Below are positions 17,614 through 25,888 of a stretch of 57,387 bases of DNA, piece by piece (the stretch's first letter is position 1; every line of letters starts with the position of its first letter). Source of the stretch: an uncultured Eubacteriales bacterium. GTDB taxonomy: Bacteria > Bacillota > Clostridia > Lachnospirales > Lachnospiraceae. The stretch spans positions 1-57,387 of the forward strand of contig UQYF01000014.1 of NCBI GenBank assembly GCA_900545175.1, read 5' to 3'. The translations under genes and the position numbers were made by a program. Under the pieces are notes generated by a model, which saw nothing but the letters and a program-made list of their open reading frames with translations, did no database searches and had not been told where the DNA came from.

Positions 17614-19278
17614 TCAGCGTACCTGTTCATTGTTCTTTTTCTTCATTTCGAATTTTTCATTGTACATAATTTTGTCAGCACGCCTTAATGTATCACCGAT
17701 ATCATAGTCCTCATCAGGGTCATAAAGCTCATAGCCGCAGGCAATGTTAAGAGGAAAGCTGTCAGGGTGAGCTGTGTTGTAGTCGGAGAGCATTTTTTTG
17801 AAGTCTGAAATGCATTGTTCACATTTGGATAAGGATATTCCGTATAACAATACACAGAATTCGTCCCCACCGATTCGATAGCAGTTACCATATGAACCAA
17901 ATGCCCTTTTAATCATTCCGGCACTTTCAATGATATATGAATCACCTTGTTCATGTCCTAAGTTATCATTGCAGGTTTTAAGGTTGTTAAGGTCGAACAT
18001 TGCTACGATATGACCTTCAGGCTTGAATTTGTCCTGCCCTGTATATTTTGCATAGGCGGTGCGGTTAAAAAGTCCTGTAAGCTGGTCGTGGTAAGCCATC
18101 TGTTCAAGTTCTTTTGCCTGACTGCCTATTGCCATAAGTGTGCGCGCATCCTTGTGAGAGGAAGCACCGAGAACAATAATATAGAACAGAAGACAGTTTA
18201 TTCCGAGAAATGAAGGGAATGAACCGTTGAATATATAATAGGTAATCATATCGGACAGCAGTCCGGCAAGGCACACAAATGCACCTATAAAAGCGAGCTT
18301 GAGTTTATGATTCCATCCATGCTCTTTAAATTCTTTGTAAAACATAATTATCACGACAGGTATATTAGAGAGCATAACTGCGTGTATGAGCCACAGATTG
18401 TCGCGTACATCTTTTATGGATGTAAGCTGGAGCGCAATTATTATGACGAATACAGCAATATTAGCTATACATGGTATATTCCAAAGAAAGTTGTCACTGT
18501 CTTTGAAAGATTTTCTGAGAAAGCTTATAAATGGTATCGTCATCATCAGCAGACAGAAATATGATGTGTATGACAGCACTATACTATTCCTTATAATCAG
18601 TGCAGTGTAATCTAAGTCCATAAACTTCCATATACCTATCAGCAGTGAAAAGGTACCAACCATCAACAGGCTCTTATCAACATGCGGATTGGTCAGATTA
18701 ATCACTGTGAACAGGATAAAGAATAGACCGCATAATACGGCAAGCAGGCATGTGAGATATATTATTATGTTGGGTATTAACAGATGCTCATATATTTTAT
18801 ACTGTGACCCCAGATAAATTGTGGGCTGCGTACCGTTCATGCTGTTATACAGTGGAGAGAGCTTGATTCTTACAATGCTACCGGTGTCATCAGGATAAAT
18901 CGGGATAATACACCAGTTAGCGCCTGTTGTATGGATAAAGGATGAGTTGTCCGGGGCGATGGAATATACGAGATTCTCGTCTATATATACCTCGACACTC
19001 TCATGCTTTACAAAAAAAACGAGGTTTGAACCGTTTTTAGGTATGGCAGGCAATGTGAAAGCAAGTTCATTATAAATGCCCAGAGGTGTTGTATTATCGT
19101 TGATTGTATCAAATGTGTCAGCTTTAATAATACTGTATGTTTCTGTATGTCTGGTAGAAAAAATAGCAGCATTAAAATGCACACATATATAGACAGTCAG
19201 GCATATAAGCACAAGTAAGGCTGTAGCAAAGGCTTTATATATGGAAAATCTAAGTTTTTCATTTTTCGTTTCTGCCAT
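17614..19278 (-). CDS. Membrane sensor diguanylate cyclase (7TM-type, GGDEF)
   Basis: A 554-residue protein: one N-terminal helix (about 14-36), an extracytoplasmic domain to about 165 with a jelly-roll-like look (LVFFVKHESVEVYIDENLVYS), seven membrane helices (about 170-380) in the layout of 7TMR-DISM sensors, and a GGDEF domain with DQLTGLFNRTAY, DLNNLKTCNDNLGH and RIGGDEF (GGDEF at 470-474). All cyclase motifs are intact. It probably couples an external ligand to c-di-GMP synthesis; the ligand is unknown. It lies upstream of pyk on the same strand, 249 bp away. Confidence 0.88.
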   Translation of the reverse strand: MAETKNEKLRFSIYKAFATALLVLICLTVYICVHFNAAIFSTRHTETYSIIKADTFDTINDNTTPLGIYNELAFTLPAIPKNGSNLVFFVKHESVEVYIDENLVYSIAPDNSSFIHTTGANWCIIPIYPDDTGSIVRIKLSPLYNSMNGTQPTIYLGSQYKIYEHLLIPNIIIYLTCLLAVLCGLFFILFTVINLTNPHVDKSLLMVGTFSLLIGIWKFMDLDYTALIIRNSIVLSYTSYFCLLMMTIPFISFLRKSFKDSDNFLWNIPCIANIAVFVIIIALQLTSIKDVRDNLWLIHAVMLSNIPVVIIMFYKEFKEHGWNHKLKLAFIGAFVCLAGLLSDMITYYIFNGSFPSFLGINCLLFYIIVLGASSHKDARTLMAIGSQAKELEQMAYHDQLTGLFNRTAYAKYTGQDKFKPEGHIVAMFDLNNLKTCNDNLGHEQGDSYIIESAGMIKRAFGSYGNCYRIGGDEFCVLLYGISLSKCEQCISDFKKMLSDYNTAHPDSFPLNIACGYELYDPDEDYDIGDTLRRADKIMYNEKFEMKKKNNEQVR

Positions 19279-19347
19279 TGCACCTATTTTCCTCCGAATT
19301 GATATAATTTATGCATTATTATAGTTATGGTACAGCCATGTAAGCAA

Positions 19348-19526
19348 GTTAGCTTACCTGCGCTCGTTAAATCATAAGCTGAAATCATTAATAACCTTCG
19401 CCGTGAGCCAAACTTGCAAGTATGATGGCTTACTTTTGCTCATTATTTCGTGATTTCATCACGCAATCACTTCGCCGTTCGCCAAAAGTGAGCAAGCTCC
19501 TTATGGCTTACTTTCGCTCATTATAT
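19348..19526. repeat. Tandem imperfect repeats of about 75-79 bp
   Basis: The units ATGGCTTACTTTTGCTCATT (from 19425) and ATGGCTTACTTTCGCTCATT (from 19503) recur, with a weaker copy (AGCTTACCTGCGCTCGTT) near 19357. Between them, CTTCGCCGTGAGCCAAA and CTTCGCCGTTCGCCAAA correspond. The remaining gap (19279-19956) holds the sdpR-like promoter and no other gene. Confidence 0.55.
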
Positions 19527-19790
19527 CATTAAAATAGGTGAAAAGGAACTGCAATTTTATGGTCTGCTCAGCGTGTAAAAATATGTTTTTTTGAACTTAA
19601 CTGTGTATAACAAGTTATATTTATGCATAACTCGACTTTTTGGGGAAGCTTAGTTTGTTCTTAGAATATCTTGCTTCGGATAACGAAGTGATATGAAGAA
19701 ATGCAACTTATTATACACTAATATACTAAATGTGCATGTTTGGACACCGGAAATTCCTTTGTAAAAAAGTGCAAATGACTAAGTGATGGA

Positions 19791-19866
19791 ATTTAAAAAT
19801 ATTTTTAAATACTTCTTGCTTTTTTATGCGGCAAGTGCTATAAAGTATTTAAAGATAATTTTAAAT
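19791..19866 (+). promoter_or_regulatory. Promoter flanked by two AT-rich palindromic operators, upstream of sdpR-like gene
   Basis: TTGCTT (19816-19821) and TATAAA (19839-19844) have a 17-bp spacer. A perfect 20-bp palindrome (19791-19810, half-site ATTTAAAAAT) lies upstream and a near copy (19847-19866, ATTTAAAGAT half) covers the likely transcription start. TAAATACTT and AAGTATTTA form a further inverted pair between them. Two related palindromes bracketing a promoter fit autorepression by the ArsR-type protein encoded next. Confidence 0.6.
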
Positions 19867-19956
19867 AGCTTATGGGTAATCTGAATTAAGCAGATTGTCG
19901 GATTGTTATTGATGAAGAACTTATTATGGGTTGAGATAGTGATTGGAGGGAGATGT

Positions 19957-20256
19957 ATGGCAATAGCAGATAGCTTTAAAGTATTGTCGGAGCCGCTTCG
20001 CAGGCAGATTCTTGAACTGCTGAAGGGAGAAAGAATGTCGGCGGGAGAGCTGGCAAGAGCATTGAACGTATCACCGGCAGCACTTTCGTATCACTTGCGG
20101 CTTCTAAGGGAGGCAGAGCTGGTGATTGAGTATAAGGAGAAGAATTATGTATATTATTCTCTTAATATGACTGTGTTTGATGAATTACTTATGTGGTTTA
20201 AGGGCTTCATGGATGATAAGCAGACAGAGACCGGGAAGACGAAGGCAAAAGCCTAA
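19957..20256 (+). CDS. ArsR/SdpR-type winged-helix repressor
   Basis: A 99-residue ArsR-family DNA-binding protein (FKVLSEPLRRQILELLKGERMSAGELARALNVSPAALSYHLRLLREAELV... layout). It has no obvious metal-binding cysteines, and in size and wording it resembles SdpR, the autorepressor of the Bacillus sdpRI operon. ATG 19957 follows GGAGGG; a longer frame from 19903 lacks support. The next gene is an SdpI-like membrane protein 27 bp on, so the pair matches sdpR-sdpI. Palindromes at 19791-19866 are the likely operators. Confidence 0.85.
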   Translation: MAIADSFKVLSEPLRRQILELLKGERMSAGELARALNVSPAALSYHLRLLREAELVIEYKEKNYVYYSLNMTVFDELLMWFKGFMDDKQTETGKTKAKA

Positions 20257-20283
20257 GTGTGGCGTGTAAAGGGGGCTATTTAA

Positions 20284-21000
20284 ATGAGAGAATGCAGAAA
20301 ATATTACTCATGGATTTTAATTGTGACAGCGGTATTGTTTATCATAACAGCGATATGCGTGCAGTTCATGGCAGACAATGTGCCGATGCATTACAATTTT
20401 CAGGGTGAGATTGACCGTTATGGTTCAAAAAATGAGAATTATATTTTTCCATGTGTGGTAGCAGGATTTAATGTATGCTGGGTTATTCTTATGAATGTAT
20501 TTGGAAAGAAGGCAGACAGGGCAGAGGACGAGAAGGTTCGTGCTGAGTCGAAAAATAATCTTAATGTGCTGGGGGTTACAGCGATAGGAACATCTATAAT
20601 GTTCACAGTGATGCAGTGTGTTTTCCTTTTTATGGATATAAGTGCATCTGACGGACAGGAGCACATGCCGGTGGATGTCAATGTAATATCTAACTGCTGT
20701 CTGGGGCTTATATTGATTGTAATAGGTAACATAATTCCCAAGTGTAAGCGCAACGGAGTGGTGGGAGTCAGAACTACATGGAGCATGGACAATGACACGA
20801 CATGGGAGCTGTCTAACAGGCTTGGCGGAAGGCTGATGATGGTATGCGGTGTTCTTACTATTATAGAGACAATTATTGTCAAAGGTTTTGCTTCGACTGT
20901 AATTATGCTGGTTCTTCTTATTGCAGTGTCAGTGTTGATGACATATTACTCATATGTTTTTTATAAAAAATATGGCAATAGCGCTAAAAAACATCAATAA
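20284..21000 (+). CDS. SdpI-like membrane protein
   Basis: A 238-residue protein with about six helices. The N-terminus (MADNVPMHYNFQGEIDRYG) matches the DUF1648-type domain of SdpI, and the later NGVVGVRTTWSMDNDTTWELSNRLGGRL is the family signature (VGIRTPWT...W...HRLGG in SdpI). In Bacillus subtilis SdpI gives immunity to the SdpC toxin and signals through SdpR. No sdpC-like toxin gene is present here, so the role may be immunity against others or envelope sensing. The ribosome site AAAGGGGG precedes ATG 20284. Confidence 0.85.
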   Translation: MRECRKYYSWILIVTAVLFIITAICVQFMADNVPMHYNFQGEIDRYGSKNENYIFPCVVAGFNVCWVILMNVFGKKADRAEDEKVRAESKNNLNVLGVTAIGTSIMFTVMQCVFLFMDISASDGQEHMPVDVNVISNCCLGLILIVIGNIIPKCKRNGVVGVRTTWSMDNDTTWELSNRLGGRLMMVCGVLTIIETIIVKGFASTVIMLVLLIAVSVLMTYYSYVFYKKYGNSAKKHQ

Positions 21001-21155
21001 TATTGATTAAAATTGCACATTGCCAATGTATAATGTGCGTGTTAAGATATCTACATAAGTTGAAAATATTATTTATGAAGTCATATCTGATATGGAAGAT
21101 ATATTGCGAAGCAGGCTGTGATATCAGGGTTCTGGCTGTCTATGTGCCGCTACAT

Positions 21156-21229
21156 GTTCAAATGAACACAATAGTTTGACTGCATCAAATTACTGCGTGT
21201 CTTGAAGTGAACCGGTAAAATTGTATAAT
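21156..21229 (+). promoter_or_regulatory. Putative leuA-araC promoter and inverted repeats
   Basis: TTGAAG (21202-21207) and TATAAT (21224-21229) are 16 bp apart. Upstream lie GTTCA-AA-TGAAC (21156-21167) and TTTGA-5-TCAAA (21175-21189), possible operator half-sites. No T-box specifier or conserved T-box sequence was found in the 324-bp gap 21001-21324, and no gene. Confidence 0.5.
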
Positions 21230-21324
21230 CATATATATTTTGGCAAATGGCAGATTAATATATTGCAAAGTAAAGAATACAGATATGAATTACATAATAA
21301 TCAGGAATTTTGGAGGTATCTGAC

Positions 21325-23325
21325 ATGAACACAGAAAAGTACCAGAGAGCGTATTTTTTACCACCGCAGATGAGTTACGACTGGGTGAAGAAGGATTATA
21401 TAGATAAGGCACCTATTTGGTGCAGTGTAGACTTAAGGGATGGAAATCAGGCACTTATTGAACCTATGAGCCTTGAGGAGAAGTTAGATTTCTTTAAAAT
21501 GCTTGTCGATATAGGTTTTAAGGAGATTGAGGTGGGATTTCCAGCAGCGTCAGATACAGAGTACAATTTCATGCGTGCACTTATTGAGCGCAATATGATT
21601 CCTGATGATGTGACAGTTCAGGTGCTTACACAGGCGAGAGAACATATTATAAAGAAGACATTTGATGCTGTGAAGGGTGCGCCTCATGCGATTATCCATC
21701 TTTATAATTCTACATCTGTAGCACAGCGTGAGCAGGTATTTAAAAAGAGCAAGGAAGAGGTAAAGAAGCTTGCTGTTGACGGTGCGCAGCTTTTAAAGAA
21801 GCTTGCGGCAGAGACAGACGGCAATTTTACATTTGAATATTCACCGGAGAGCTTTCCGGGAACAGAGGTTGACTATGCACTTGAGGTCTGCAATGCGGTT
21901 CTTGATGTATGGGAGCCTTCAGCAGACAATAAAGCAATCATCAATATACCTACAACTGTTCAGATTGCGATGCCTCATGTATTCGCATCCCAGATTGAAT
22001 ACCTGAGCCACAATATGAAGTACCGTGAGAATGTTGTACTTAGTGTACACCCGCACAATGACCGTGGCTGCGGCATATCGGATGCTGAGCTTGGTGTTCT
22101 TGCGGGAGCGGACAGAGTTGAGGGAACACTCTTTGGAAATGGTGAGCGTACAGGTAATGTTGACATCGTGACTCTTGCGATGAATATGGTTTCAATGGGT
22201 GTTGAGCCGGGACTTGATTTTTCACATATCATGGATATAAGAAAGAAATATGAACAGTATACAGGCATGCGTGTATACGAGCGTTCACCTTATGCCGGAG
22301 ACCTTGTGTTTACCGCATTCTCAGGTTCACATCAGGATGCCATATCAAAAGGAATGGACTGGTGGGAGAAGGGTAAGTCAGGCGGCAAGTGGACAGTGCC
22401 ATACCTTCCTATTGACCCGATGGATGTCGGCAGAGAGTATGAATCGGATGTTATCCGTATCAACAGCCAGTCCGGTAAGGGCGGTGTATCCTATATTCTT
22501 AAGCAGAACTTCGGGATCTCTATTCCTGACAAGATGAAGGAGGAGGTAGGCTACCTTGTAAAGGGCGTTTCGGACCGCAAGCACAAGGAACTCACACCTT
22601 CGGTTGTGTACCAGATATTTGAAGATAATTATATAGGGCAGACAGATGTGTTCTCAGTGCCGGAATGCCACTTTAAGCAGGAGGATGGTATCTGGGCAAC
22701 TGTCACAATACAGCAGGGTAAGGAAAAGCGTATTGTGGAGACAGGAGGCAACGGACGACTTGATGCGGTAAGCAATGCGCTCAAAATGTATTTTGGCATA
22801 AGCTACGAGCTCGCAGTATATGAGGAGCATGCCATATCAAAAGGCTCATCCTCAAAAGCGGCATCCTATGTTGGCGTGCTCTGCAAGGATAAGATGTATT
22901 GGGGCGTAGGTCTTGACGAGGATATTATCAAGGCATCAATATCCGCACTTGTGGCAGCAGTGAACAAGCTTGCGAAAGATATGAATGTGAAAGAGGGCAG
23001 AGAGGAACGAATTGTTGATATTCTCAACTTCATTCAGAATCACTATACAGATGTGACACTTGATGAGCTTGCAGAGAACTTCAATCTTTCAAAACCATAT
23101 CTTTCTAAGTACATCAAGGAGAAGTCCGGAATGACATTTCAGGATGCAGTCAAGAAGGCACGCATGAAGAAGGCGAAGGTTCTTCTGCGTGAATCCAATC
23201 AGAATGTTGAGACTATCGCTGCAAGCGTTGGGTATGAGAATGTAGAACATTTTAACAGACTTTTCAAGAAGGAATACCTTATGACGCCTCTTCAGTATCG
23301 CAATGCTAAGAATCAGGAGGAGTAA
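21325..23325 (+). CDS. leuA: 2-isopropylmalate synthase fused to a C-terminal AraC-type HTH domain
   Basis: A 666-residue fusion. Residues 1-560 are a complete LeuA of the long (type 2) form: DLRDGNQAL metal/substrate motif, HPHNDRGCG with metal-binding histidines, GNGERTGNVDI, and a regulatory LeuA dimer domain (about 430-560, FSVPECHFKQEDGIWATV... YVGVLCKDKMYWGVG). It condenses acetyl-CoA with 2-oxoisovalerate in leucine synthesis. Residues about 565-660 are two helix-turn-helix motifs of the AraC family (TLDELAENFNLSKPYLSKYI and IAASVGYENVEHFNRLFKKE), so the enzyme probably also binds DNA. ATG 21325 follows GGAGG. No leuBCD genes are nearby. The fusion is continuous, with no frameshift or linker stop. 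Confidence 0.93.
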   Translation: MNTEKYQRAYFLPPQMSYDWVKKDYIDKAPIWCSVDLRDGNQALIEPMSLEEKLDFFKMLVDIGFKEIEVGFPAASDTEYNFMRALIERNMIPDDVTVQVLTQAREHIIKKTFDAVKGAPHAIIHLYNSTSVAQREQVFKKSKEEVKKLAVDGAQLLKKLAAETDGNFTFEYSPESFPGTEVDYALEVCNAVLDVWEPSADNKAIINIPTTVQIAMPHVFASQIEYLSHNMKYRENVVLSVHPHNDRGCGISDAELGVLAGADRVEGTLFGNGERTGNVDIVTLAMNMVSMGVEPGLDFSHIMDIRKKYEQYTGMRVYERSPYAGDLVFTAFSGSHQDAISKGMDWWEKGKSGGKWTVPYLPIDPMDVGREYESDVIRINSQSGKGGVSYILKQNFGISIPDKMKEEVGYLVKGVSDRKHKELTPSVVYQIFEDNYIGQTDVFSVPECHFKQEDGIWATVTIQQGKEKRIVETGGNGRLDAVSNALKMYFGISYELAVYEEHAISKGSSSKAASYVGVLCKDKMYWGVGLDEDIIKASISALVAAVNKLAKDMNVKEGREERIVDILNFIQNHYTDVTLDELAENFNLSKPYLSKYIKEKSGMTFQDAVKKARMKKAKVLLRESNQNVETIAASVGYENVEHFNRLFKKEYLMTPLQYRNAKNQEE

Positions 23326-23371
23326 GAGAGACATATATTCAGGCTGAATGGATGGACTGGTTTTAAATTTC

Positions 23372-23411
23372 AATCGTTACTGTACACAGTTATTGGTGTA
23401 CAGTAATGATT
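23372..23411 (+). terminator. Long hairpin after leuA
   Basis: TTACTGTACAC and GTGTACAGTAA pair perfectly around an 8-nt loop, extending to 16 bp with one mismatch. It lacks a T-tract, so it is only possibly a terminator and may instead protect the RNA 3' end. Confidence 0.4.
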
Positions 23412-23596
23412 GATTAGCAATGAAATGGTATAATGCATTTTTAAGTAAATTGGTATGATTTAAGGTAATTTCTGACATTCGGTGCATTTCAGAGCATCGA
23501 TAAGGTTCAAATTTTTTTATTTCGATGTAAAATCTAATATTTCCCACAAGCAAAAAGGTAAGAACACATCAAAAAGTCCAGTTGGTTAAAAAGTCG

Positions 23597-24520
23597 ATGT
23601 TTCATATAGCATCGGAAGTTATGATTTTTATATTTTCGTTGTCCAATGGATGTTATGGCGGGCTTGAAAATCAATATAATATGAGGAGGGCATTTCATAC
23701 GCTGAGTAATACAAGATTATATACGGAGGCAAATAAAAGATATGATGAAATATGCCAAGCAATATCAAAAATTGAGAAAGAAATAAAGAAATATCCGGAG
23801 GGAAAAATACATGTTGTCAATAATAAAAACAGGGTACAATTTTATTTGAGAACATCCTCAAAGGATAAGAGCGGCATATATTTATCAAAACAGCAAAAGG
23901 ATACAATAGGGTTATTTCTGCAAAAAAAATATGATGAAGATGCCTTGAAGCTGTTGTGTAAAGAAAAGGACAATCTGGAAAGCTTCCTGAAAAAGTATGT
24001 ACAGATAAACTATAAGATACAAGAATTATATTCAAAAAGTACTAAGGAAGTACAGGATTATATAAAGCCGATTGACATGTCTGATAGTGATTATGCTATG
24101 GAATGGCAGAAGGAATTTTATAGAAAAAAGAAAATTCTTCCAGATGTACCGGTTTTTATTACAAACCAAGGTGAACATGTGCGTTCTAAGTCGGAGCTGA
24201 TTATTGCTAATCGTTTAGCATGTCTTCGAATCCCATACAAATATGAATGTCCATTGACTTTGTCGGGAGGAAAAATTATATATCCGGATTTTACAATATG
24301 GGATATAAATAATCGCCGGGAAGTATATTGGGAGCATCGAGGGATGATGGATAGCCCTGATTATGCTGTTCATTCTGTGCGGAGATTGAAAGAATACTGT
24401 CAAAATGGGATTTTTTTAGGTAAAAATCTAATTATTACAGAAGAAACTTCGAGTGTGCCGCTTGATACAAGATATATTGACGATATTATTAAATGCTATT
24501 TTCTGAATAGAGAGACATGA
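23597..24520 (+). CDS. Orphan protein with PD-(D/E)XK-like C-terminal nuclease domain
   Basis: About 307 residues if started at ATG 23597. The start is uncertain, because no good ribosome site is seen and TTG 23582 or ATG 23681 are possible. The middle is charged and helical (about 45-165, EKEIKKYP..., coiled-coil-like). The C-terminal part reads RSKSELIIANRL, then IIYPDFTIWD, then EVYWEHRGMMD: an Asp-x-n-Glu arrangement of PD-(D/E)XK-type folds, with H in place of the usual K (E-H). The first 30 residues are hydrophobic and unlike the rest, which may be non-coding or a damaged 5' end. It stands alone, with repeat DNA on its 3' side. I do not know its function; a DNA nuclease role is inferred from the motif only. 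Confidence 0.6.
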   Translation: MFHIASEVMIFIFSLSNGCYGGLENQYNMRRAFHTLSNTRLYTEANKRYDEICQAISKIEKEIKKYPEGKIHVVNNKNRVQFYLRTSSKDKSGIYLSKQQKDTIGLFLQKKYDEDALKLLCKEKDNLESFLKKYVQINYKIQELYSKSTKEVQDYIKPIDMSDSDYAMEWQKEFYRKKKILPDVPVFITNQGEHVRSKSELIIANRLACLRIPYKYECPLTLSGGKIIYPDFTIWDINNRREVYWEHRGMMDSPDYAVHSVRRLKEYCQNGIFLGKNLIITEETSSVPLDTRYIDDIIKCYFLNRET

Positions 24521-24587
24521 TATTCATAAATATAATATGCTATGTATTCATAACCTAAGTTGGCATGTTATGGTATTAAAATGAAAT

Positions 24588-24789
24588 GATATGAGGGTCA
24601 AAAGGTATTTTGTCCTTCATTTGATATCCTCGAATTGCTCCGCTGTAAAACAGCTACCGCAATTCAAAAACATTCGTAACCCGCTGATTTACTGTGTAAA
24701 TCGCTGCTTCCTCATGTTTTGCGGGTCCCAAGTTCAAAAGCCTAATCGTGCAAGCAAGAACGGCTTTTTGACCTTTTGACCCTGATATC
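24588..24789. repeat. 202-nt cloverleaf-like inverted-repeat element
   Basis: Terminal arms of 19 nt (24588-24606 and 24771-24789) pair at 18 positions. Inside are three more helices: GAATTGC/GCAATTC (24632-24638, 24658-24664) enclosing GCTGT/ACAGC; ACCCGC/GCGGGT (24679-24684, 24721-24726) enclosing GATTTA/TAAATC; and TCAAAAGCC/GGCTTTTTGA (24734-24742, 24762-24771). The result is a four-helix junction. No protein is credible. It could be a MITE-like element or a structured RNA. Confidence 0.65.
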
Positions 24790-24866
24790 TTAAAATGTAA
24801 ATATTAAGAAAGTATAAAATGTAACATTCGTTACTGGATAAAATCCGCATATCTTGTTACAATATA

Positions 24867-25220
24867 TTTTGAAAGAAAAATGAAGCGAAATCAGTTCACC
24901 ACGCAGAATATAGAGTGTAAGCGCAAGTTGAGATTTATTTTCATTTCGCAAAACAATGAAGTAAAATCAACTTCTTACGCAGAGCATAGCGTGTATGCAC
25001 AGGTAGTGATTGATTTTCGTCTCGAAAAAATGATGAGATGAAAATGCTCTCCTGACAGAGGATATAGCGTGCAGGCACGCATTAGATTTTCGCTTCGCAA
25101 AAACAAGGAGGAAAATCCTCTCCTCGCAAGAGAACTCGGATTTTCGCTTCGCAAAAACAAGGAGGAAAATCCTCTCCTCGCAGGAGAGCTCGGATTTTCG
25201 CTTCGCAAAAACAAGGAGGA
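24867..25220 (+). repeat. Tandem leader repeats carrying SD and anti-SD sequences, upstream of trxA
   Basis: Six units lead up to trxA. The last three are near-identical with an exact 54-nt period (25087-25140, 25141-25194, partial 25195-25220), each starting TTTTCGCTTCGCAAAAAC and containing AAGGAGGA. Units 25087 and 25141 continue with the complementary ATCCTCTCCTCGCA. Three older units (from about 24867, 24938 and 25014) are 70-76 nt and degenerate. The final AGGAGG (25214-25219) is the trxA ribosome site. In unit 25141, CTCTCCT can pair with its own AGGAGAG or with the downstream AGGAGG. The remaining gap 24521-24587 and 24790-24866 is plain AT-rich DNA. Confidence 0.8.
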
Positions 25221-25227
25221 TTAGAAA

Positions 25228-25536
25228 ATGGCAGCATTACACATTACAAGTGACAATTATGAGAGCGAAGTGCTTAACTCTGATAAGCCGGTGCTTCTTG
25301 ACTTCTGGGCTTCATGGTGTGGACCGTGTCAGATGCTCCTGCCGGTTATAGAAGAACTCTCTAATGAGGTTACGGATGCTAAGATTTGTAAGATTAATGT
25401 TGATGAGGAGTCTTCACTGGCTGAGAAGTATGGTGTTATGTCAATTCCTACACTCGTAGTTGTTAAGGATGGCAAGACAGTCAATACGAGCATTGGTGTA
25501 CAGCCTAAGGACAAGATTCTTGAGATGCTCAAGTAA
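25228..25536 (+). CDS. trxA: Thioredoxin
   Basis: A 102-residue cytosolic disulphide reductant with the WCGPC active site (residues 30-34) in LLDFWASWCGPCQML, the cis-Pro segment MSIPTLVVVKDG, and standard length. ATG 25228 follows AGGAGG by eight bases. No thioredoxin reductase gene is adjacent. The ribosome site is the last unit of a tandem repeat array, which may regulate translation. A terminator follows at 25654. Confidence 0.95.
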   Translation: MAALHITSDNYESEVLNSDKPVLLDFWASWCGPCQMLLPVIEELSNEVTDAKICKINVDEESSLAEKYGVMSIPTLVVVKDGKTVNTSIGVQPKDKILEMLK

Positions 25537-25653
25537 GCAGCAGTGTCTGATATATTATGGAATCAGAAATTTAACTGTTTAAATACGCTAAAATAATAAA
25601 CAATGATATTCAAACAAATAAGGTTCTATAATAAGTGGGTTCTATAATGAATG

Positions 25654-25695
25654 TTGGGGTGTATGAGTGAAAAATCATGCACCCCAATATTTTTA
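25654..25695 (+). terminator. Terminator after trxA
   Basis: TTGGGGTG and CACCCCAA pair with ATGA/TCAT inside, then TATTTTTAAT. Confidence 0.65.
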
Positions 25696-25757
25696 ATATA
25701 ATTGGAAATTTCGTTGAAATTCCCTATTATATTAAAAGCACTTTGGGCAGGAATGCA

Positions 25758-25826
25758 CTGCGGCGAAGCAAAATTATGTCGCTTAGGCGACCCGCCGCAG
25801 GCGGAGAATTCTGCTTTGCAGAAATT
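25758..25826. other. G+C-rich structured patch, no gene
   Basis: Three nested or adjacent hairpins: CTGCGG/CCGCAG (25758-25763, 25795-25800), GTCGC/GCGAC with loop TTAG (25778-25791), and AATTCTGC/GCAGAAATT (25807-25826). Its first bases (GAATGCACTGCGGCG) resemble GAACGTACTGCGGCG near 14095. It may be a dispersed repeat or a small RNA. The remainder of the gap 25537-26054 has terminators and short AATCAAGTCATAC direct repeats but no gene. Confidence 0.4.
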
Positions 25827-25851
25827 TTTCTTGTTGACAAGAACCAAAAAT

Positions 25852-25888
25852 AAAAGGCGTAAATCCAAATTCCGGATTTACGCCTTTT
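25852..25888. terminator. Bidirectional terminator between trxA and glnN
   Basis: A perfect 15-bp stem AAAAGGCGTAAATCC/GGATTTACGCCTTTT with a 7-nt loop and flanking T-run on the plus strand. Confidence 0.85.

Noticed and set aside
21001..21324. T-box leucine leader before leuA
   Set aside because: No conserved T-box sequence, specifier loop or terminator/antiterminator pair could be found.
24591..24779. 62-codon frame within the cloverleaf element
   Set aside because: It is fully contained in the inverted-repeat structure, which explains the sequence better than coding does.
24867..25220. CRISPR-like array
   Set aside because: Units are directly tandem with no unique spacers between repeats, and no cas genes are present.
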